Part shown: in pieces, positions 54,482-63,902 of the stretch
How the letters are laid out: each line of letters opens with the position of its first letter
Position numbering within the stretch: position 1 is the stretch's first letter
Origin: Pseudomonadota bacterium
GTDB lineage: Bacteria > Pseudomonadota > Alphaproteobacteria > Caulobacterales > Caulobacteraceae
Assembly: GCA_023412655.1 (NCBI GenBank)
Contig: JAEYNH010000215.1
Span: 5,357-69,356 of the forward strand
Length of the DNA: 64,000 bases
Direction of reading: 5' to 3'
Notes under the pieces: model-generated
The model's database searches: none
What the model saw: the letters and a program-made list of their open reading frames with translations, nothing else
Told to the model about the DNA's origin: nothing
Position numbers and translations under genes: made by a program

Positions 54482-55078
54482 ATGTCCGACGACGCCCAAC
54501 CCAAGTTGTTCGATCCGCCCGCCCCGGCAGGCCCGCCGGGCTTCGTCTACCGGGCGGAGTTCGTCTCCGAAGCCGAGGCCGAAGAGTTGGCCGACCGGCT
54601 GGCGGAGCTGCCGTTCGAACCGTTCCGGTTCCGGGGCTACGAGGGCCGCCGCCGGGTCCATTCCTTCGGTTGGCGCTATGACTTCACGGGCCCGGGACTC
54701 GTGCGCGCCGAGCCGCTGCCGGGCTGGCTGACGCCGCTTCGTGATCGGGCCGCAGACCTCGCGGGCCTTCCCGGCGAGGCCTTCCAGCACGTGCTGATCA
54801 ATGAGTATCGCACCGGCGCGCCTATCGGCTGGCACCGCGACCGCCCGGTATTCGAGAAGGTGGTGGGCGTCTCCCTCGGCGGCCCGACGACGATGCGTTT
54901 CCGCCGGCGGCGGGGCGAGCGGTTCGAGCGCCTGAATATCCCGCTGGCGCACCGCTCGGCCTATCTGCTGGATGGTCCCGCCCGCAGCGAGTGGGAGCAC
55001 AGCCTGCCGGAAGCCCAGGCCCATCGATACTCGATCACCTTCCGCAATCTGCTGGCCGACGCGGATCAAGGGAGATGA
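54482..55078 (+). CDS. AlkB-like 2-oxoglutarate/Fe(II) dioxygenase
   Basis: A 198-residue enzyme of the AlkB family that removes methyl or ethyl groups from nucleic acid or protein by oxidation. The iron site is His118 and Asp120 in GWHRDRPVFEKV, with distal His173 in SEWEHSLPEA; 2-oxoglutarate contacts are in HRYSITFRNL (Arg182/188). The nucleotide-flipping region and length fit the short AlkB-like class rather than E. coli AlkB itself. The start is the ATG at 54482; an upstream ATG at 54356 adds an unlikely leader. It is alone on its strand, divergent from the permease. Confidence 0.88.
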   Translation: MSDDAQPKLFDPPAPAGPPGFVYRAEFVSEAEAEELADRLAELPFEPFRFRGYEGRRRVHSFGWRYDFTGPGLVRAEPLPGWLTPLRDRAADLAGLPGEAFQHVLINEYRTGAPIGWHRDRPVFEKVVGVSLGGPTTMRFRRRRGERFERLNIPLAHRSAYLLDGPARSEWEHSLPEAQAHRYSITFRNLLADADQGR

Positions 55079-55082
55079 TGGT

Positions 55083-55101
55083 TGCGGAACAATGTTCCGC
55101 A
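55083..55101. promoter_or_regulatory. 8-3-8 palindrome after the AlkB-like gene
   Basis: TGCGGAAC-AAT-GTTCCGCA is a perfect inverted repeat four bases after the AlkB-like stop and about 135 bases before the YceI start. It may be an operator for the next gene or a short hairpin. It is not the GTTC-N7-GTTC LexA pattern. Confidence 0.35.
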
Positions 55102-55235
55102 GTCGCTAATCGCGCCAAGCCGGTCGACCGGGCCTTTGTTTCCCGTTCGGAAGAAGTCCTTCTCATTGAGTGCGCTTTACTTTCGCCCCGGTGAAGGTCG
55201 ATCTGTGTCGTTCCCATCCTCAGAGGAAGCCACCC

Positions 55236-55853
55236 GTGCAATTCAAGTATGTTGTGACCGCCGCCATCGCCGCCGCCGTCGTGTCGGCCGGCGTGGTCCA
55301 GGCCCAGGACGCGCTTACCCGCAAGCCGGCGGAGGTGCGCGCCGGGACATACACGCTCGATCCCACGCATTCGAAGATCACCTGGTTCGTGAGCCACCTG
55401 GGCTTCTCGACCTACGCCGGGCAATTCGCCGGGGCGACCGGCGGCCTGACCCTCGATCCCAAGGCTCCAACGAACGCCAAGCTTGAAGTGACGGTGAAGA
55501 CTGATGACGTCGGCACCCTCAACGCCGACCTGGACAAGCACCTGAAGACGCCGGACTTCCTCGACACGGCGAAGTTCCCGACGGCGACCTTCAAGGCCAC
55601 GCGGATCGTCCTGACGGACGACAACGAGGCGGACATCTATGGGGACCTGACCCTGCGCGGCGTCACCAAGCCCATCAAGATCGAGGCCGAGTTCAACCAG
55701 GCCGGGGTCAATCCGCTCGACAAGACCTACACCATCGGCTTCGACGGCGAGGCGACCATCCGCCGGTCGGAGTTCGGCATCGCCTATGCCTTGCCGGCCG
55801 TCGGCGACGAGGTGAAGCTGAAGATCGAGGCCGAGTTCAAGGCCGCGAAATAG
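55236..55853 (+). CDS. YceI-family periplasmic protein
   Basis: A 205-residue protein with a GTG start (AGAGGAAG before it) and a signal peptide ending near VVQAQ (about 24). The mature part is the YceI lipocalin-like fold: GTYTLDPTHSKITWFVSHLGFSTY, TGGLTLDPKAPTNAKLEVT, TPDFLDTAKFPTATFKATRI, GDLTLRGVTKPIKIEAEF and VGDEVKLKIEAEFKA. Members bind isoprenoid or fatty-amide-type ligands in the periplasm; the ligand here is unknown. A hairpin follows the stop. The family is often linked to acid or osmotic stress. Confidence 0.93.
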   Translation: MQFKYVVTAAIAAAVVSAGVVQAQDALTRKPAEVRAGTYTLDPTHSKITWFVSHLGFSTYAGQFAGATGGLTLDPKAPTNAKLEVTVKTDDVGTLNADLDKHLKTPDFLDTAKFPTATFKATRIVLTDDNEADIYGDLTLRGVTKPIKIEAEFNQAGVNPLDKTYTIGFDGEATIRRSEFGIAYALPAVGDEVKLKIEAEFKAAK

Positions 55854-55861
55854 GCAAGAAA

Positions 55862-55887
55862 AAGGGCCGCCCTTCCAGGCGGCCCTT
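55862..55887. terminator. Bidirectional terminator between yceI-type gene and thiolase gene
   Basis: A perfect 10-bp stem AAGGGCCGCC/GGCGGCCCTT around the loop CTTCCA. On the minus strand the stem is followed by T-rich TTTCTTG, so it is a good intrinsic terminator for the thiolase gene (stop 55913). On the plus strand it ends the YceI gene (stop 55853). Confidence 0.8.
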
Positions 55888-55912
55888 CCGCTTCAGGCCC
55901 TGGTGTTGGGAC

Positions 55913-57118
55913 CTAGAAGATCTCAAAGAGGCCGGCCGCGCCCATGCCGCCGCCCACGCACATGGTGACGACGCCGTATTTCGCGCCCCGGCGCTTGCCC
56001 TCGTAGAGCAGGTGCGCGGTGCAGCGGGCGCCGGTCATGCCGTAGGGGTGGCCGATCGAGATTGAGCCGCCAGAGACGTTCAGCTTCTCGTTCGGAATGC
56101 CCAGCTTGTCCCGGCAGTAGAGGACCTGCGAGGCGAAGGCCTCGTTCAGCTCCCAGATGTCGATGTCGTCGATGGTCAGGCCATTCCGCTCCAGCAGCTT
56201 CGGGATCGCGAAGACCGGCCCGATGCCCATCTCCTCGGGACCGCAACCGGCCACCGCCATGCCCCGGTACGCGCCGAGGGCCTGAAGGCCGCGCTTTTCC
56301 GCCTCCTTGCGCTCCATGAGCAGCACCGCGGCCGAGCCATCCGACAGCTGGCTGGCGTTGCCGGCGGTCACGAACTTGCCCTGGGGCACGTAGCGGCCGC
56401 CCTTGAACACCGGCTGCAGCTTCTGGAGGTCCTCCAGGGTGGTCTGCGGGCGGTTGCCCTCGTCGCGGTCGAGGGTGATCTCCTTGTCGGCCGTCTCGCC
56501 GGTCTCCTTGTTGACCAGCACCTTCATGATCGTGGTCACCGGCACGATCTCGCTGGCGAACCGGCCCTCGGCCTGGGCCTGGGCGGTGCGCTGCTGGGAC
56601 TGCAGGGCGTATTCGTCCTGCGCCTCGCGGGAGACGCCGTAGCGTTCGGCGACGATCTCGGCCGTCTCGATCATCGAGACGCCCAGTTCTGGCGCGTGCT
56701 CCTTCAGCCACGGGTCGGTGGCCATGAAGCGGTTCACCTTGTCGTTCTGCACCAGGCTGATCGACTCGATGCCTGCGCCGATGGCGATCGGGGCGCCGTC
56801 GTTGATGATGTACTTGGCCGCCGTGGCCACGGCCATCAGGCCCGAGCTGCACTGGCGGTCGATCGTCATGCCCGAGACGGTGTTGGGCATGCCGGCCCGC
56901 AGAGCGGCCTGGCGGGCGATGTTGTTGCCGGTGGTGCCCTGCTGCAGGGCGCAGCCCATGGCCACGTCGTCGACCTCGGCCGGATCGATCCCGGCCTGGG
57001 CGACCACAGCCCGCAGCGACTCGGCGCCGAGGGTCGCGCCATAGGTGTTGTTGAACGCGCCGCGGTAGGCCTTGCCGATGGGGGTCCGCTTGGCGGCGAC
57101 GATGACGGCTTCGCGCAT
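55913..57118 (-). CDS. Acetyl-CoA acetyltransferase (thiolase)
   Basis: A 401-residue thiolase that cleaves 3-ketoacyl-CoA with CoA, or condenses acetyl-CoA. The nucleophile is Cys90 in [15 protein letters not shown], the histidine lies in [16 protein letters not shown], and the second Cys is in [17 protein letters not shown]. Length and motifs are normal for a FadA-type degradative thiolase or the related AtoB type. It lies 85 bases downstream of the FadB-like gene on the same strand, so they form a beta-oxidation complex. A terminator follows. Confidence 0.95.
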   Translation of the reverse strand: MREAVIVAAKRTPIGKAYRGAFNNTYGATLGAESLRAVVAQAGIDPAEVDDVAMGCALQQGTTGNNIARQAALRAGMPNTVSGMTIDRQCSSGLMAVATAAKYIINDGAPIAIGAGIESISLVQNDKVNRFMATDPWLKEHAPELGVSMIETAEIVAERYGVSREAQDEYALQSQQRTAQAQAEGRFASEIVPVTTIMKVLVNKETGETADKEITLDRDEGNRPQTTLEDLQKLQPVFKGGRYVPQGKFVTAGNASQLSDGSAAVLLMERKEAEKRGLQALGAYRGMAVAGCGPEEMGIGPVFAIPKLLERNGLTIDDIDIWELNEAFASQVLYCRDKLGIPNEKLNVSGGSISIGHPYGMTGARCTAHLLYEGKRRGAKYGVVTMCVGGGMGAAGLFEIF

Positions 57119-57158
57119 CGTGGATCCTGACGTTCTAGGGAGGTTTCGGACAAGGAAA

Positions 57159-57186
57159 CGGCGGGTCGATCCGGGACCGCCCGCCG
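57159..57186 (-). terminator. Weak hairpin between FadB-like and thiolase genes
   Basis: On the minus strand CGGCGGG and CCCGCCG form a 7-bp stem around a 14-base loop, followed by TTTCC. It lies in the 85-base gap after the FadB-like stop. It could lower thiolase expression relative to the upstream gene. Confidence 0.35.
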
Positions 57187-57203
57187 CTTCGTGGTTTTCG
57201 TTG

Positions 57204-59279
57204 CTAGGCCTTGAGGTCCGAGAACTTCTTGCCCTCGGCGACCAGCTTCTCCAGCAGCGCTGACGGCTTGAAGTCGTCGCCCATGGAGTCCTGGAACTCC
57301 TTCATCTTGGCGAGCACCTTATCGGGGCCGACCTGGTCTCCGTAGAACATCGGGCCGCCGCGATAGACCGGCCAGCCGTAGCCGTTGACCCAGACCACAT
57401 CGATGTCCGACGGACGGATGGCCTTGCCCTCCTCGAGGATCTTCGCGCCCTCGTTGATCATCGGATAGACGCAGCGCTCCAGGATCTCCTCGTCCGAGAT
57501 GGTGCGGGCGTTGATGCCCTTCTTGGCGCGGAAGTCCTGGATGATCTTCTCGGTGACCGGGCTGGGCTTGGCCGTCCGGTTCTCGTCGTAGTCGTAGAAG
57601 CCGGCGCCGGTCTTCTGGCCGCGGCGGTCCATCTCGCAGAGCACGTCGCGCAGGGTCTCGCCCTTCGAGTTCTCCTTCACCCAGCCGATGTCGAGGCCGG
57701 CCAGGTCGCTCATGGCGAACGGGCCCATGGGGAAGCCGAAGTCGTAGAGGACGCGGTCGATGTCCCAGGGCATGGCGCCTTCCAGCACCAGCTTGTTGGC
57801 CTCGCGCTGGCGCTGGCTCAGCATGCGGTTGCCGATGAAGCCGGGGCACACGCCCGCGAGCACCGCGACCTTGCCGATCTTCTTGGCCAGCTTCATCGAG
57901 GTGGCGATGACGTCCTTGCCGGTGTGGTCGGCGCGGATGATCTCCAGCAGCTTCATGACATTGGCGGGCGAGAAGAAGTGCAGGCCGATGACGTCCTGCG
58001 GCCGCTTCGTGGCCGAAGCGATCTCGTCGATGTTCAGGTAGCTGGTGTTGCTGGCCAGGATCGCGCCCGGCTTGGCGATGCCGTCAAGCTTGGAGAACAC
58101 GTCCTTCTTGATGTCCATCCGCTCGAAAACGGCCTCAATGATGAGGTCGCAGTCGGCGAAGTCGTTCATGTCCAGCGAGCCGGTCAGCAGGCTCATCCGC
58201 TTCTCGGTCTCTTCCGGCTTGGCGCCCCGCGAACGCTCATAGTTCTTCCGGATGGTGGCGATGCCGCGGTCAAGGGCCTCCTGCTTGAGCTCCACGATCG
58301 TCACCGGGATGCCGGCGTTCAGGAAGTTCATGCTGATCCCGCCGCCCATGGTGCCGGCGCCGAGCACGCCGACCTTCTTGATCTCGCGGACCGGGGTGTC
58401 GTCCGGCACGTCGGGGATCTTGTTGGCCTGACGTTCAGCGAAGAAGTAGTAGCGCTGGGCGGTCGACTGCGGACCGGTCATCAGTTCCATGAACAGCTTG
58501 CGCTCGATGGCCAGGCCCTCGTCGAAGCTCGCCGAGTTCACCGCCGCCTCGATGCAGCGGATGTTGTACTCGGGCGCCAGGAAGCCGCGGAACTTGCGGG
58601 CGTTGGCCTTGCGGAAGTCGGCGAAGATCTCCGGCTTGCCCTTGGCTTCTTCCAGCTTGGCGTTGTTGTCGCGCACCTTCACCAGGGGCTTGTTCTCGGC
58701 CACCACCTTGCGGGCGAAGGCGATGGCGCCTTCCTTCAGCTGGCCTTCCTCGACCAGCTCGTCCACGAGTCCCATGGCCAGGGCTTCCTTGGCGGGGGCG
58801 TGGCGGCCCGAGGTGACCATCTCCAGGGCCTTCTCGACCCCGGCGATGCGGGGCAGGCGCTGGGTGCCGCCCGCGCCGGGCAGCAGGCCGAGGGCGACTT
58901 CCGGCAGGCCGAGCCTGGCCGAGGGGACCGCCACCCGGTAGTGGGCGCAGAGGGCCACTTCCAGGCCGCCGCCCAGAGCCGTCCCGTGGATTGCGGCGAT
59001 GACCGGCTTGGGCGAGTTCTCCATCTGGGCCTGCACTTCCGGCAGGCTGGCGCCCTTCATGGCGCCGCCGAATTCGGTGATGTCGGCTCCGGCGATGAAG
59101 GTGCGGCCGTCGCAGATCAGCACGATGGCCTTGGCGTCGCTGGCGATGGCCTGCTTGAAGCCTTCGAACAGCCCGTCCCGCACATTGGCCGACAGGGCGT
59201 TCACCGGGGGCGAATTCAGGGTGACGACGGCGATGTCGCCTTCGTGGGTCAGGGTCGTGACGGAGTTGATCTCACTCAT
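57204..59279 (-). CDS. FadB/FadJ-like bifunctional enoyl-CoA hydratase/3-hydroxyacyl-CoA dehydrogenase
   Basis: A 691-residue beta-oxidation alpha subunit. The N-terminal crotonase domain (about 1-190) has [35 protein letters not shown] and [20 protein letters not shown] with the catalytic glutamates. The NAD-binding domain starts [20 protein letters not shown]. The dehydrogenase His motif is [19 protein letters not shown], with [12 protein letters not shown] after it. Two 3HCDH C-terminal domains follow. It makes 3-ketoacyl-CoA for the downstream thiolase. The ATG at 59279 has GGAAGCGG before it; an in-frame start at 59342 adds a non-family leader. Confidence 0.95.
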   Translation of the reverse strand: MSEINSVTTLTHEGDIAVVTLNSPPVNALSANVRDGLFEGFKQAIASDAKAIVLICDGRTFIAGADITEFGGAMKGASLPEVQAQMENSPKPVIAAIHGTALGGGLEVALCAHYRVAVPSARLGLPEVALGLLPGAGGTQRLPRIAGVEKALEMVTSGRHAPAKEALAMGLVDELVEEGQLKEGAIAFARKVVAENKPLVKVRDNNAKLEEAKGKPEIFADFRKANARKFRGFLAPEYNIRCIEAAVNSASFDEGLAIERKLFMELMTGPQSTAQRYYFFAERQANKIPDVPDDTPVREIKKVGVLGAGTMGGGISMNFLNAGIPVTIVELKQEALDRGIATIRKNYERSRGAKPEETEKRMSLLTGSLDMNDFADCDLIIEAVFERMDIKKDVFSKLDGIAKPGAILASNTSYLNIDEIASATKRPQDVIGLHFFSPANVMKLLEIIRADHTGKDVIATSMKLAKKIGKVAVLAGVCPGFIGNRMLSQRQREANKLVLEGAMPWDIDRVLYDFGFPMGPFAMSDLAGLDIGWVKENSKGETLRDVLCEMDRRGQKTGAGFYDYDENRTAKPSPVTEKIIQDFRAKKGINARTISDEEILERCVYPMINEGAKILEEGKAIRPSDIDVVWVNGYGWPVYRGGPMFYGDQVGPDKVLAKMKEFQDSMGDDFKPSALLEKLVAEGKKFSDLKA

Positions 59280-59373
59280 GGCCGCTTCCTTGTATGCGCT
59301 GGAAATGGAGCCGTCTGAAATTCTGGCAAGGCTTGAATTCAAACGCTTGTTATAGACCTCTCAGGAGGGGGCC

Positions 59374-59388
59374 AAGTGCAAAGTGCAC
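59374..59388. promoter_or_regulatory. Direct and inverted repeat between divergent fad-like and SDR genes
   Basis: The 7-base unit AAGTGCA occurs twice in tandem (59374-59380 and 59381-59387), and GTGCA-AAG-TGCAC (59376-59388) is a perfect 5-3-5 palindrome. A second small palindrome TTGAATTCAA lies about 40 bases nearer the FadB-like gene, next to CAAACGCTTG. A TetR-type acyl-CoA regulator is a guess. Confidence 0.3.
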
Positions 59389-59420
59389 GGCCGGTCCCAT
59401 CGGCCAGGGAGGTTTGAGAG

Positions 59421-60209
59421 ATGGCGTCCGATCTGTTCTCGCTGGAGGGCCGCGTCGCCCTTGTGACCGGTGGCTCGCGGGGCATCGGCAAGATGATCGC
59501 CCGGGGCTTCATCGACCAGGGCGCAAAGGTCTACATCTCCTCGCGCAAGCCGGACGCCTGCGACGCCACGGCGGAGGAGCTGGGGCCCAACTGCATTTCT
59601 CTGCCGCAGGACATCTCGACCCTGGACGGCGTCAAGCGCCTCGCCGGACTGATCGCCGAGCGGGAACCCAAGCTGGACATCCTGGTCAACAACGCGGGTG
59701 CGGCGTGGGCTGCGGATTTCGACGAATTCCCCGAAAGCGGCTGGGACAAGGTGATGAACCTGAACCTGAAGTCGCCCTTCTTCCTGACCCAGGCGCTGCA
59801 CGGCGCCTTGAAGGCGGCGGCCAGCGATGAAAGGCCGGCGAAGGTCATCAATATCGCTTCGATCGACGGCCTGGCCCTCAATCCGCTCGAGACCTATTCC
59901 TACCACGCCTCGAAGTCGGCGCTGATCTACCTCACCCGCCGGATGGCGGCGAAGCTGGTCAAGGACCGCATCGTGGTCACCGCCATCGCCCCTGGTCCCT
60001 TCGCCTCCGAGATGAACCGCGCGGCCCGCGACCACAGCGACGAGGTGGCCCGGCGGGTCCCGCTCGGCCGGATCGGGCGCGACGACGACATGGCCGCCAC
60101 CGCGATCTTCCTGGCCTCGCGCGCCGGCGACTATGTGGTGGGCGCCACGATCCCGGTGGACGGCGGGGTCGCCCTGGCCACCCTGCCGCGGGAAGCCATC
60201 GCCGGCTGA
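59421..60209 (+). CDS. SDR-family oxidoreductase
   Basis: A 262-residue short-chain dehydrogenase/reductase. Cofactor motif ALVTGGSRGIGKMIARGF, LDILVNNAGAAW, catalytic Ser in VINIASIDGLA and YSYHASK (Tyr-x3-Lys), then PGPFASEMN. The residue after the first glycine-rich strand (ISSRKPDA with Arg) suggests NADP preference. The closest annotation is a 3-oxoacyl-ACP-reductase-like or acyl-CoA/steroid-like alcohol dehydrogenase, but substrate cannot be set. It diverges from the beta-oxidation pair. GGAGG precedes the ATG. Confidence 0.94.
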   Translation: MASDLFSLEGRVALVTGGSRGIGKMIARGFIDQGAKVYISSRKPDACDATAEELGPNCISLPQDISTLDGVKRLAGLIAEREPKLDILVNNAGAAWAADFDEFPESGWDKVMNLNLKSPFFLTQALHGALKAAASDERPAKVINIASIDGLALNPLETYSYHASKSALIYLTRRMAAKLVKDRIVVTAIAPGPFASEMNRAARDHSDEVARRVPLGRIGRDDDMAATAIFLASRAGDYVVGATIPVDGGVALATLPREAIAG

Positions 60210-60249
60210 TCGGTCGCCGCAACTGGATTTGGAATTGGGCGGACGCGGC

Positions 60250-60272
60250 GGGAAATGCGTTATGCATTTCCC
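60250..60272. promoter_or_regulatory. 9-5-9 palindrome spanning the possible ydbH start
   Basis: Perfect nine-base arms GGGAAATGC and GCATTTCCC around GTTAT. It overlaps the ATG at 60255 that would open ydbH, and lies 41 bases after the SDR stop. It may act as an operator or as a hairpin controlling translation, or show that the true start lies downstream. Confidence 0.45.
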
Positions 60273-63200
60273 CAAGCGTCACAGCCGAGCTCGTCCTTGA
60301 CCGACACCGCCGCCCGCAAAGTCCCGCTCCTGCGCCTGATCCTGGTGCTGGTGGGCGTGGTCCTGGTGGTCGCCGCATCGCTCGCCTGGCTCAACCGACG
60401 GACCCTGGCCCGGGAGGCGCTGACCGGCTGGCTCCGGTCCAAGGGCATCGCCTCGGAGGCCGAGGTTTACGCCATCGGCCCGGCCAGCTTCTCGGCGCGG
60501 CTGCGGATCGGCGACCCCGCGCGTCCCGACTTCGAGGCCGACCGGGCCGACGTCCGCTACCGTTTCAACGGGCTCGGGGTGGAGGTGCTCTCCGTCAGCC
60601 TGCGGCGGCCGGTGCTGCGAGCCTCGCTGCAGGGCGGTCGGCTGAGCGTCGGCGAGCTTGATCCGCTGATCGCCGAGTTCCGCAGGCGCCCGCCCCGGCC
60701 CGACGCGGCGCGGCCGGCCATCGCCATCGATGACGGCGTCCTGTGGCTTGCCACCGACTACGGACCGCTCCGCGTCACCGCCGATGCGCGGGTCGAGGAC
60801 AACCGGCTCGTCTCCCTGGCCGCCGTCGCTGATCCGGCGCGCCTGCGCGGCCCCAGCTTCTCGGCCGAGATCGGGCGGACGCGGGTGGCGGTCACCACCC
60901 GCGGGTCGCGCGTCTCGGCCCGCGTCGAAGCCCCGTTCGCCCGTGCCGACACCGGCGCATTCGAGGCCCGGGGCGGTCGGCTGCTGCTCACGGCGGATGC
61001 GCCCTATCCCGACCTGGAGCGCCGGCGGGGAGACGGGGCGCTGACCGTCAACCTGCGGCTCCACGCCGAACGGCTCCACGCCGGCGCAGAGAGTCTCCAC
61101 GCCGTCGACGCCGATCTCGGCTTCGTGGGCGACAGCCGCGGCTGGATTCCCGATCTGGCGGTCACCGGACGCGTCGTGGGCAGCGTGCGCGCGGATTCTG
61201 GTGACGTGGGCCCGGGGCGCGTGGGCGGCGTGCGTCTGGCCCTCGCCAGTGACGACCTGCGTTGGACACGGGCGGGCGGGGACCGGATTGCGGCCACCCT
61301 CCAGACGACGATCGTCGCTGACCGCGCGCAGGCGGCGGGGCTGACCCTCACGCGAGCGGCGCTGACCGCCAAAGGGCCTGTCGCTGTGGCGAGGGATGGT
61401 CTCCGGGCGGCGCTGTCGGGAAGTCTCGTCGGCCACGGCGGCTACGTCGGCCTGGGTCCTGTCACCGCGCAGGACGCGGGCGACATGGCGTCCATCAAGC
61501 GCGCCGCCAGGGGCTTCAGCGTCGCCGCGCCCGCTGCGCGGTTCACCCTTGCGCCCGGCGAGGCGCCGATCCTGACCCTGGCCCAGCCCCTGGTGTTGCG
61601 TCCCGATCGCGGCGGGGAGGTGCGCCTCGCCAGCCTTGGCCCGGACGACTGGCGCCTGACCGCCCGTGGCGGTGGCCTGCCACTGGTTGACGCGACGGTT
61701 CGCGACCTTCGGTTCGCATCGGCCGGCGCGTCGGGCGACCTCGCGCTCAAGACCACCCTGTCGATTGGGCCGCTGGAGCAGGCTCGGATCGACGCCGCCG
61801 GCCGCCTGAAGATCGCTGGCGGCGCGGTGAGCCTGGCGGCGACCCGCTGCGCCACTCTCGAGGCGGCGAAGCTGGAGTTCGGGCAGAACGACGTGGCCGC
61901 CCTGAAGACGCGGCTGTGCCCCGGTTCCGAGCCGCTGTTCCGCATGGCGGGTGGCGACTGGCGGATTGCGGGGCGGGCCGAGGCGGCCTCGGCGGACGCC
62001 CTGTTCCTGCAGGCCGGGGTTCGCGACGCCCATGGCCCGGTGAGCCTTGGCCTTAAGGGCGGACGGCTGGACGCCGACGCCCGCATCGCTTCGGCCCGGT
62101 TGATCGACGTGGCCGCCAACACCCGCTTCCACGCCATGGCCCTCACCGGCGTCGCCCGCGCCCGTCGCGACATCTGGACCGCGGGCCTGGATTTCGCCGC
62201 CGGCGGTCACCGCATCGCCCACGCCGAGCTCATCCACGACGGTCCGAGCGGCCAGGGGCGGGTGGATATCGATACCGGTGCGCTGACCTTCGCCGAAGAG
62301 GGGCTGCAACCCGACCGGATCTCGCCGCTTCTTGAGGCCCTGGGTTCGCCGGCAGTGGGCGAGGCGCGTTTCACCGGCGGCTTCGCCTGGAATCCGGTGG
62401 CGGGGATCAGCGCCGGCACGCTGACCGTCCCGCGCCTCGACTTCGTCAGCTTGGCAGGCGCGGTCACCGGCCTGTCGGGAACCCTGGAACTCACCAGCCT
62501 GGCGCCCCTTGTGGCCGCGCCCGACCAGCTGGTGAGCATCGAACGCCTGGAATCCATCGTGCCGGTGACCGATCTTTCGGCCAAGGTCGGCCTCAAGGAC
62601 GATGTCGTGCAGGTCGCCGCCGGAACGGCGAGCGTCTCCGGCGGCCGGGCGATCATCGAGACGCTGGAACTGCCCCTGGATCCCGCGGCGACGCGGAAGG
62701 GCGTCCTGGCCCTGGAGGGCGTCCAATTGAGCGACCTCGTGGAAGCCTCGCCGTTCGGCGGGAAGGTCACGCTGGACGCCGTCGTCTCCGGACGCGTCCC
62801 GTTCGAATCCACAGGACAGCGGATCCGGATCTTCGGCGGCGAGCTGAAGGCGATCCAGCCAGGCCGCCTTTCCATCCAGCGGGAAGCGCTCACCGGCCTG
62901 CAAAGCGAGCCCGTCGCCGTCGAGGGCGGCGCTGCACGGCTCGTCGACGAGGACCAGGCGAACGCGGTCGTCACCGACTTCGCCTACCAGGCCATGGAGA
63001 ACCTGGCTTTCGACCAATTGGCGCTCAGCCTGAACAGCCACGACGATGGGCGCCTGGGAGCCCTCTTCCACATCGTCGGAAGGCACGACCCGCCGCGCAG
63101 GCAGCAGATCCGCCTCGGCCTGCTGGATATCTTGCGCCGCCAGTTCCTGAACAAGCCCCTGCCGCTGCCGTCGGGCACGGGCGTGAACCTCACTCTCGAC

Positions 63201-63281
63201 ACGACGCTGAACCTGGATGATCTGTTGGCCGATTTCGCCGAGTACAACCGGCTGCGCAGTTCAGGACCGGTTCAGCCCTGA
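60255..63281 (+). CDS. ydbH: YdbH-family AsmA-like envelope lipid-transport protein
   Basis: A 1008-residue inner-membrane-anchored protein. One hydrophobic span (about 25-45: LLRLILVLVGVVLVVAASLAW) is followed by a long beta-rich repeat-like region extending into the periplasm. YdbH belongs to the AsmA-like group that forms a bridge for phospholipid movement between membranes; the C-terminal KPLPLPSGTGVNLTLDTTLNLDDLL is typical of YdbH. The partner genes ynbE and ydbL follow within 40 bases each. The start may be ATG 60255, inside a palindrome, or TTG 60297, which gives MTDTAARKVPLL; neither has a strong ribosome site. Confidence 0.85.
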   Translation: MRYAFPQASQPSSSLTDTAARKVPLLRLILVLVGVVLVVAASLAWLNRRTLAREALTGWLRSKGIASEAEVYAIGPASFSARLRIGDPARPDFEADRADVRYRFNGLGVEVLSVSLRRPVLRASLQGGRLSVGELDPLIAEFRRRPPRPDAARPAIAIDDGVLWLATDYGPLRVTADARVEDNRLVSLAAVADPARLRGPSFSAEIGRTRVAVTTRGSRVSARVEAPFARADTGAFEARGGRLLLTADAPYPDLERRRGDGALTVNLRLHAERLHAGAESLHAVDADLGFVGDSRGWIPDLAVTGRVVGSVRADSGDVGPGRVGGVRLALASDDLRWTRAGGDRIAATLQTTIVADRAQAAGLTLTRAALTAKGPVAVARDGLRAALSGSLVGHGGYVGLGPVTAQDAGDMASIKRAARGFSVAAPAARFTLAPGEAPILTLAQPLVLRPDRGGEVRLASLGPDDWRLTARGGGLPLVDATVRDLRFASAGASGDLALKTTLSIGPLEQARIDAAGRLKIAGGAVSLAATRCATLEAAKLEFGQNDVAALKTRLCPGSEPLFRMAGGDWRIAGRAEAASADALFLQAGVRDAHGPVSLGLKGGRLDADARIASARLIDVAANTRFHAMALTGVARARRDIWTAGLDFAAGGHRIAHAELIHDGPSGQGRVDIDTGALTFAEEGLQPDRISPLLEALGSPAVGEARFTGGFAWNPVAGISAGTLTVPRLDFVSLAGAVTGLSGTLELTSLAPLVAAPDQLVSIERLESIVPVTDLSAKVGLKDDVVQVAAGTASVSGGRAIIETLELPLDPAATRKGVLALEGVQLSDLVEASPFGGKVTLDAVVSGRVPFESTGQRIRIFGGELKAIQPGRLSIQREALTGLQSEPVAVEGGAARLVDEDQANAVVTDFAYQAMENLAFDQLALSLNSHDDGRLGALFHIVGRHDPPRRQQIRLGLLDILRRQFLNKPLPLPSGTGVNLTLDTTLNLDDLLADFAEYNRLRSSGPVQP

Positions 63282-63318
63282 CCTTGCAAGATCACCTCAT
63301 GAATGGGAGACCGCCGCG

Positions 63319-63513
63319 ATGATTCTCCGCCGACCGGCCTTCGCCGCAGCCGGAGCGCTTTCGCTCCTCGGTGCGGGGCTAGCCGCCTGCACGCCAACCG
63401 TCCGAGTGGAGGTCGCGCCGATCAATATCTACGCCAAGCTGGACGCCGACGTCCGGCTGCGTCTGGACGAGGACGTCAAAGCCCTCATCCAGAAGAACCC
63501 CGAACTGTTCTAA
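63319..63513 (+). CDS. ynbE: YnbE-family small outer-membrane lipoprotein
   Basis: A 64-residue lipoprotein. The signal MILRRPAFAAAGALSLLGAG ends with lipobox LAAC (Cys24), followed by TPTVRVEVAPINIYAKLDAD and VRLRLDEDVKALIQKN, the YnbE signature. In E. coli YnbE anchors the outer-membrane end of the YdbH bridge. It lies 37 bases after ydbH and 14 before ydbL; GGGAGACC precedes the ATG. The 64-residue length matches the family. Confidence 0.92.
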   Translation: MILRRPAFAAAGALSLLGAGLAACTPTVRVEVAPINIYAKLDADVRLRLDEDVKALIQKNPELF

Positions 63514-63527
63514 AGGAGGACATGGCT

Positions 63528-63902
63528 ATGAACGGACGTGACCTCATGGGCCTTTCCGCCCCCCTCGGCGCGGCGGTGCTCGCCGCCCTCGTCAGCGCCA
63601 CTCCAGTGGCCGCCCAGGCGATGAACGCAAAGACCGCCGTCGACGCCGCCAAGGCGCAAGGGATCGTGGGTGAGCAGGCCGACGGCTTCCTGGGCTTCGT
63701 CAAACCCACCTCGGATCCGGCCCTGCAGGCTGCGGTCAACGAGATCAATGCGGGCCGCGCCAAGCTGTACCGCGAGGCGGCCGCCAAGAACGGCGTCAGC
63801 GTGGAAGCGGCGGGGGCGGCGGCCTTCAACACTGTGGTCGAGGCCCGGCTGAAGCCCGGTGAGTACTACAAGCCGGCCGGCGGCGGCTGGGTCCGCAAGT
63901 AG
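63528..63902 (+). CDS. ydbL: YdbL-family periplasmic protein (DUF1318)
   Basis: A 124-residue protein with a signal peptide ending AQA (about residue 31). The mature part, MNAKTAVDAAKAQGIVGEQA, GFLGFVKPTSDPALQAAVNEINAGRAKLYREAAAKNGVSVEAAGAAAF and LKPGEYYKPAGGGWVRK, is the DUF1318/YdbL pattern. In E. coli YdbL modulates the YdbH-YnbE complex. ATG at 63528 is preferred over 63522 because AAAGGAGG lies at a normal distance only for the former. It is the last gene of the three-gene unit. Confidence 0.92.
   Translation: MNGRDLMGLSAPLGAAVLAALVSATPVAAQAMNAKTAVDAAKAQGIVGEQADGFLGFVKPTSDPALQAAVNEINAGRAKLYREAAAKNGVSVEAAGAAAFNTVVEARLKPGEYYKPAGGGWVRK

Noticed and set aside
60279..63086. 935-codon minus-strand frame opposite ydbH
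   Set aside because: Shadow of ydbH, with Arg/Gly/Gln/His-rich text and no domain.
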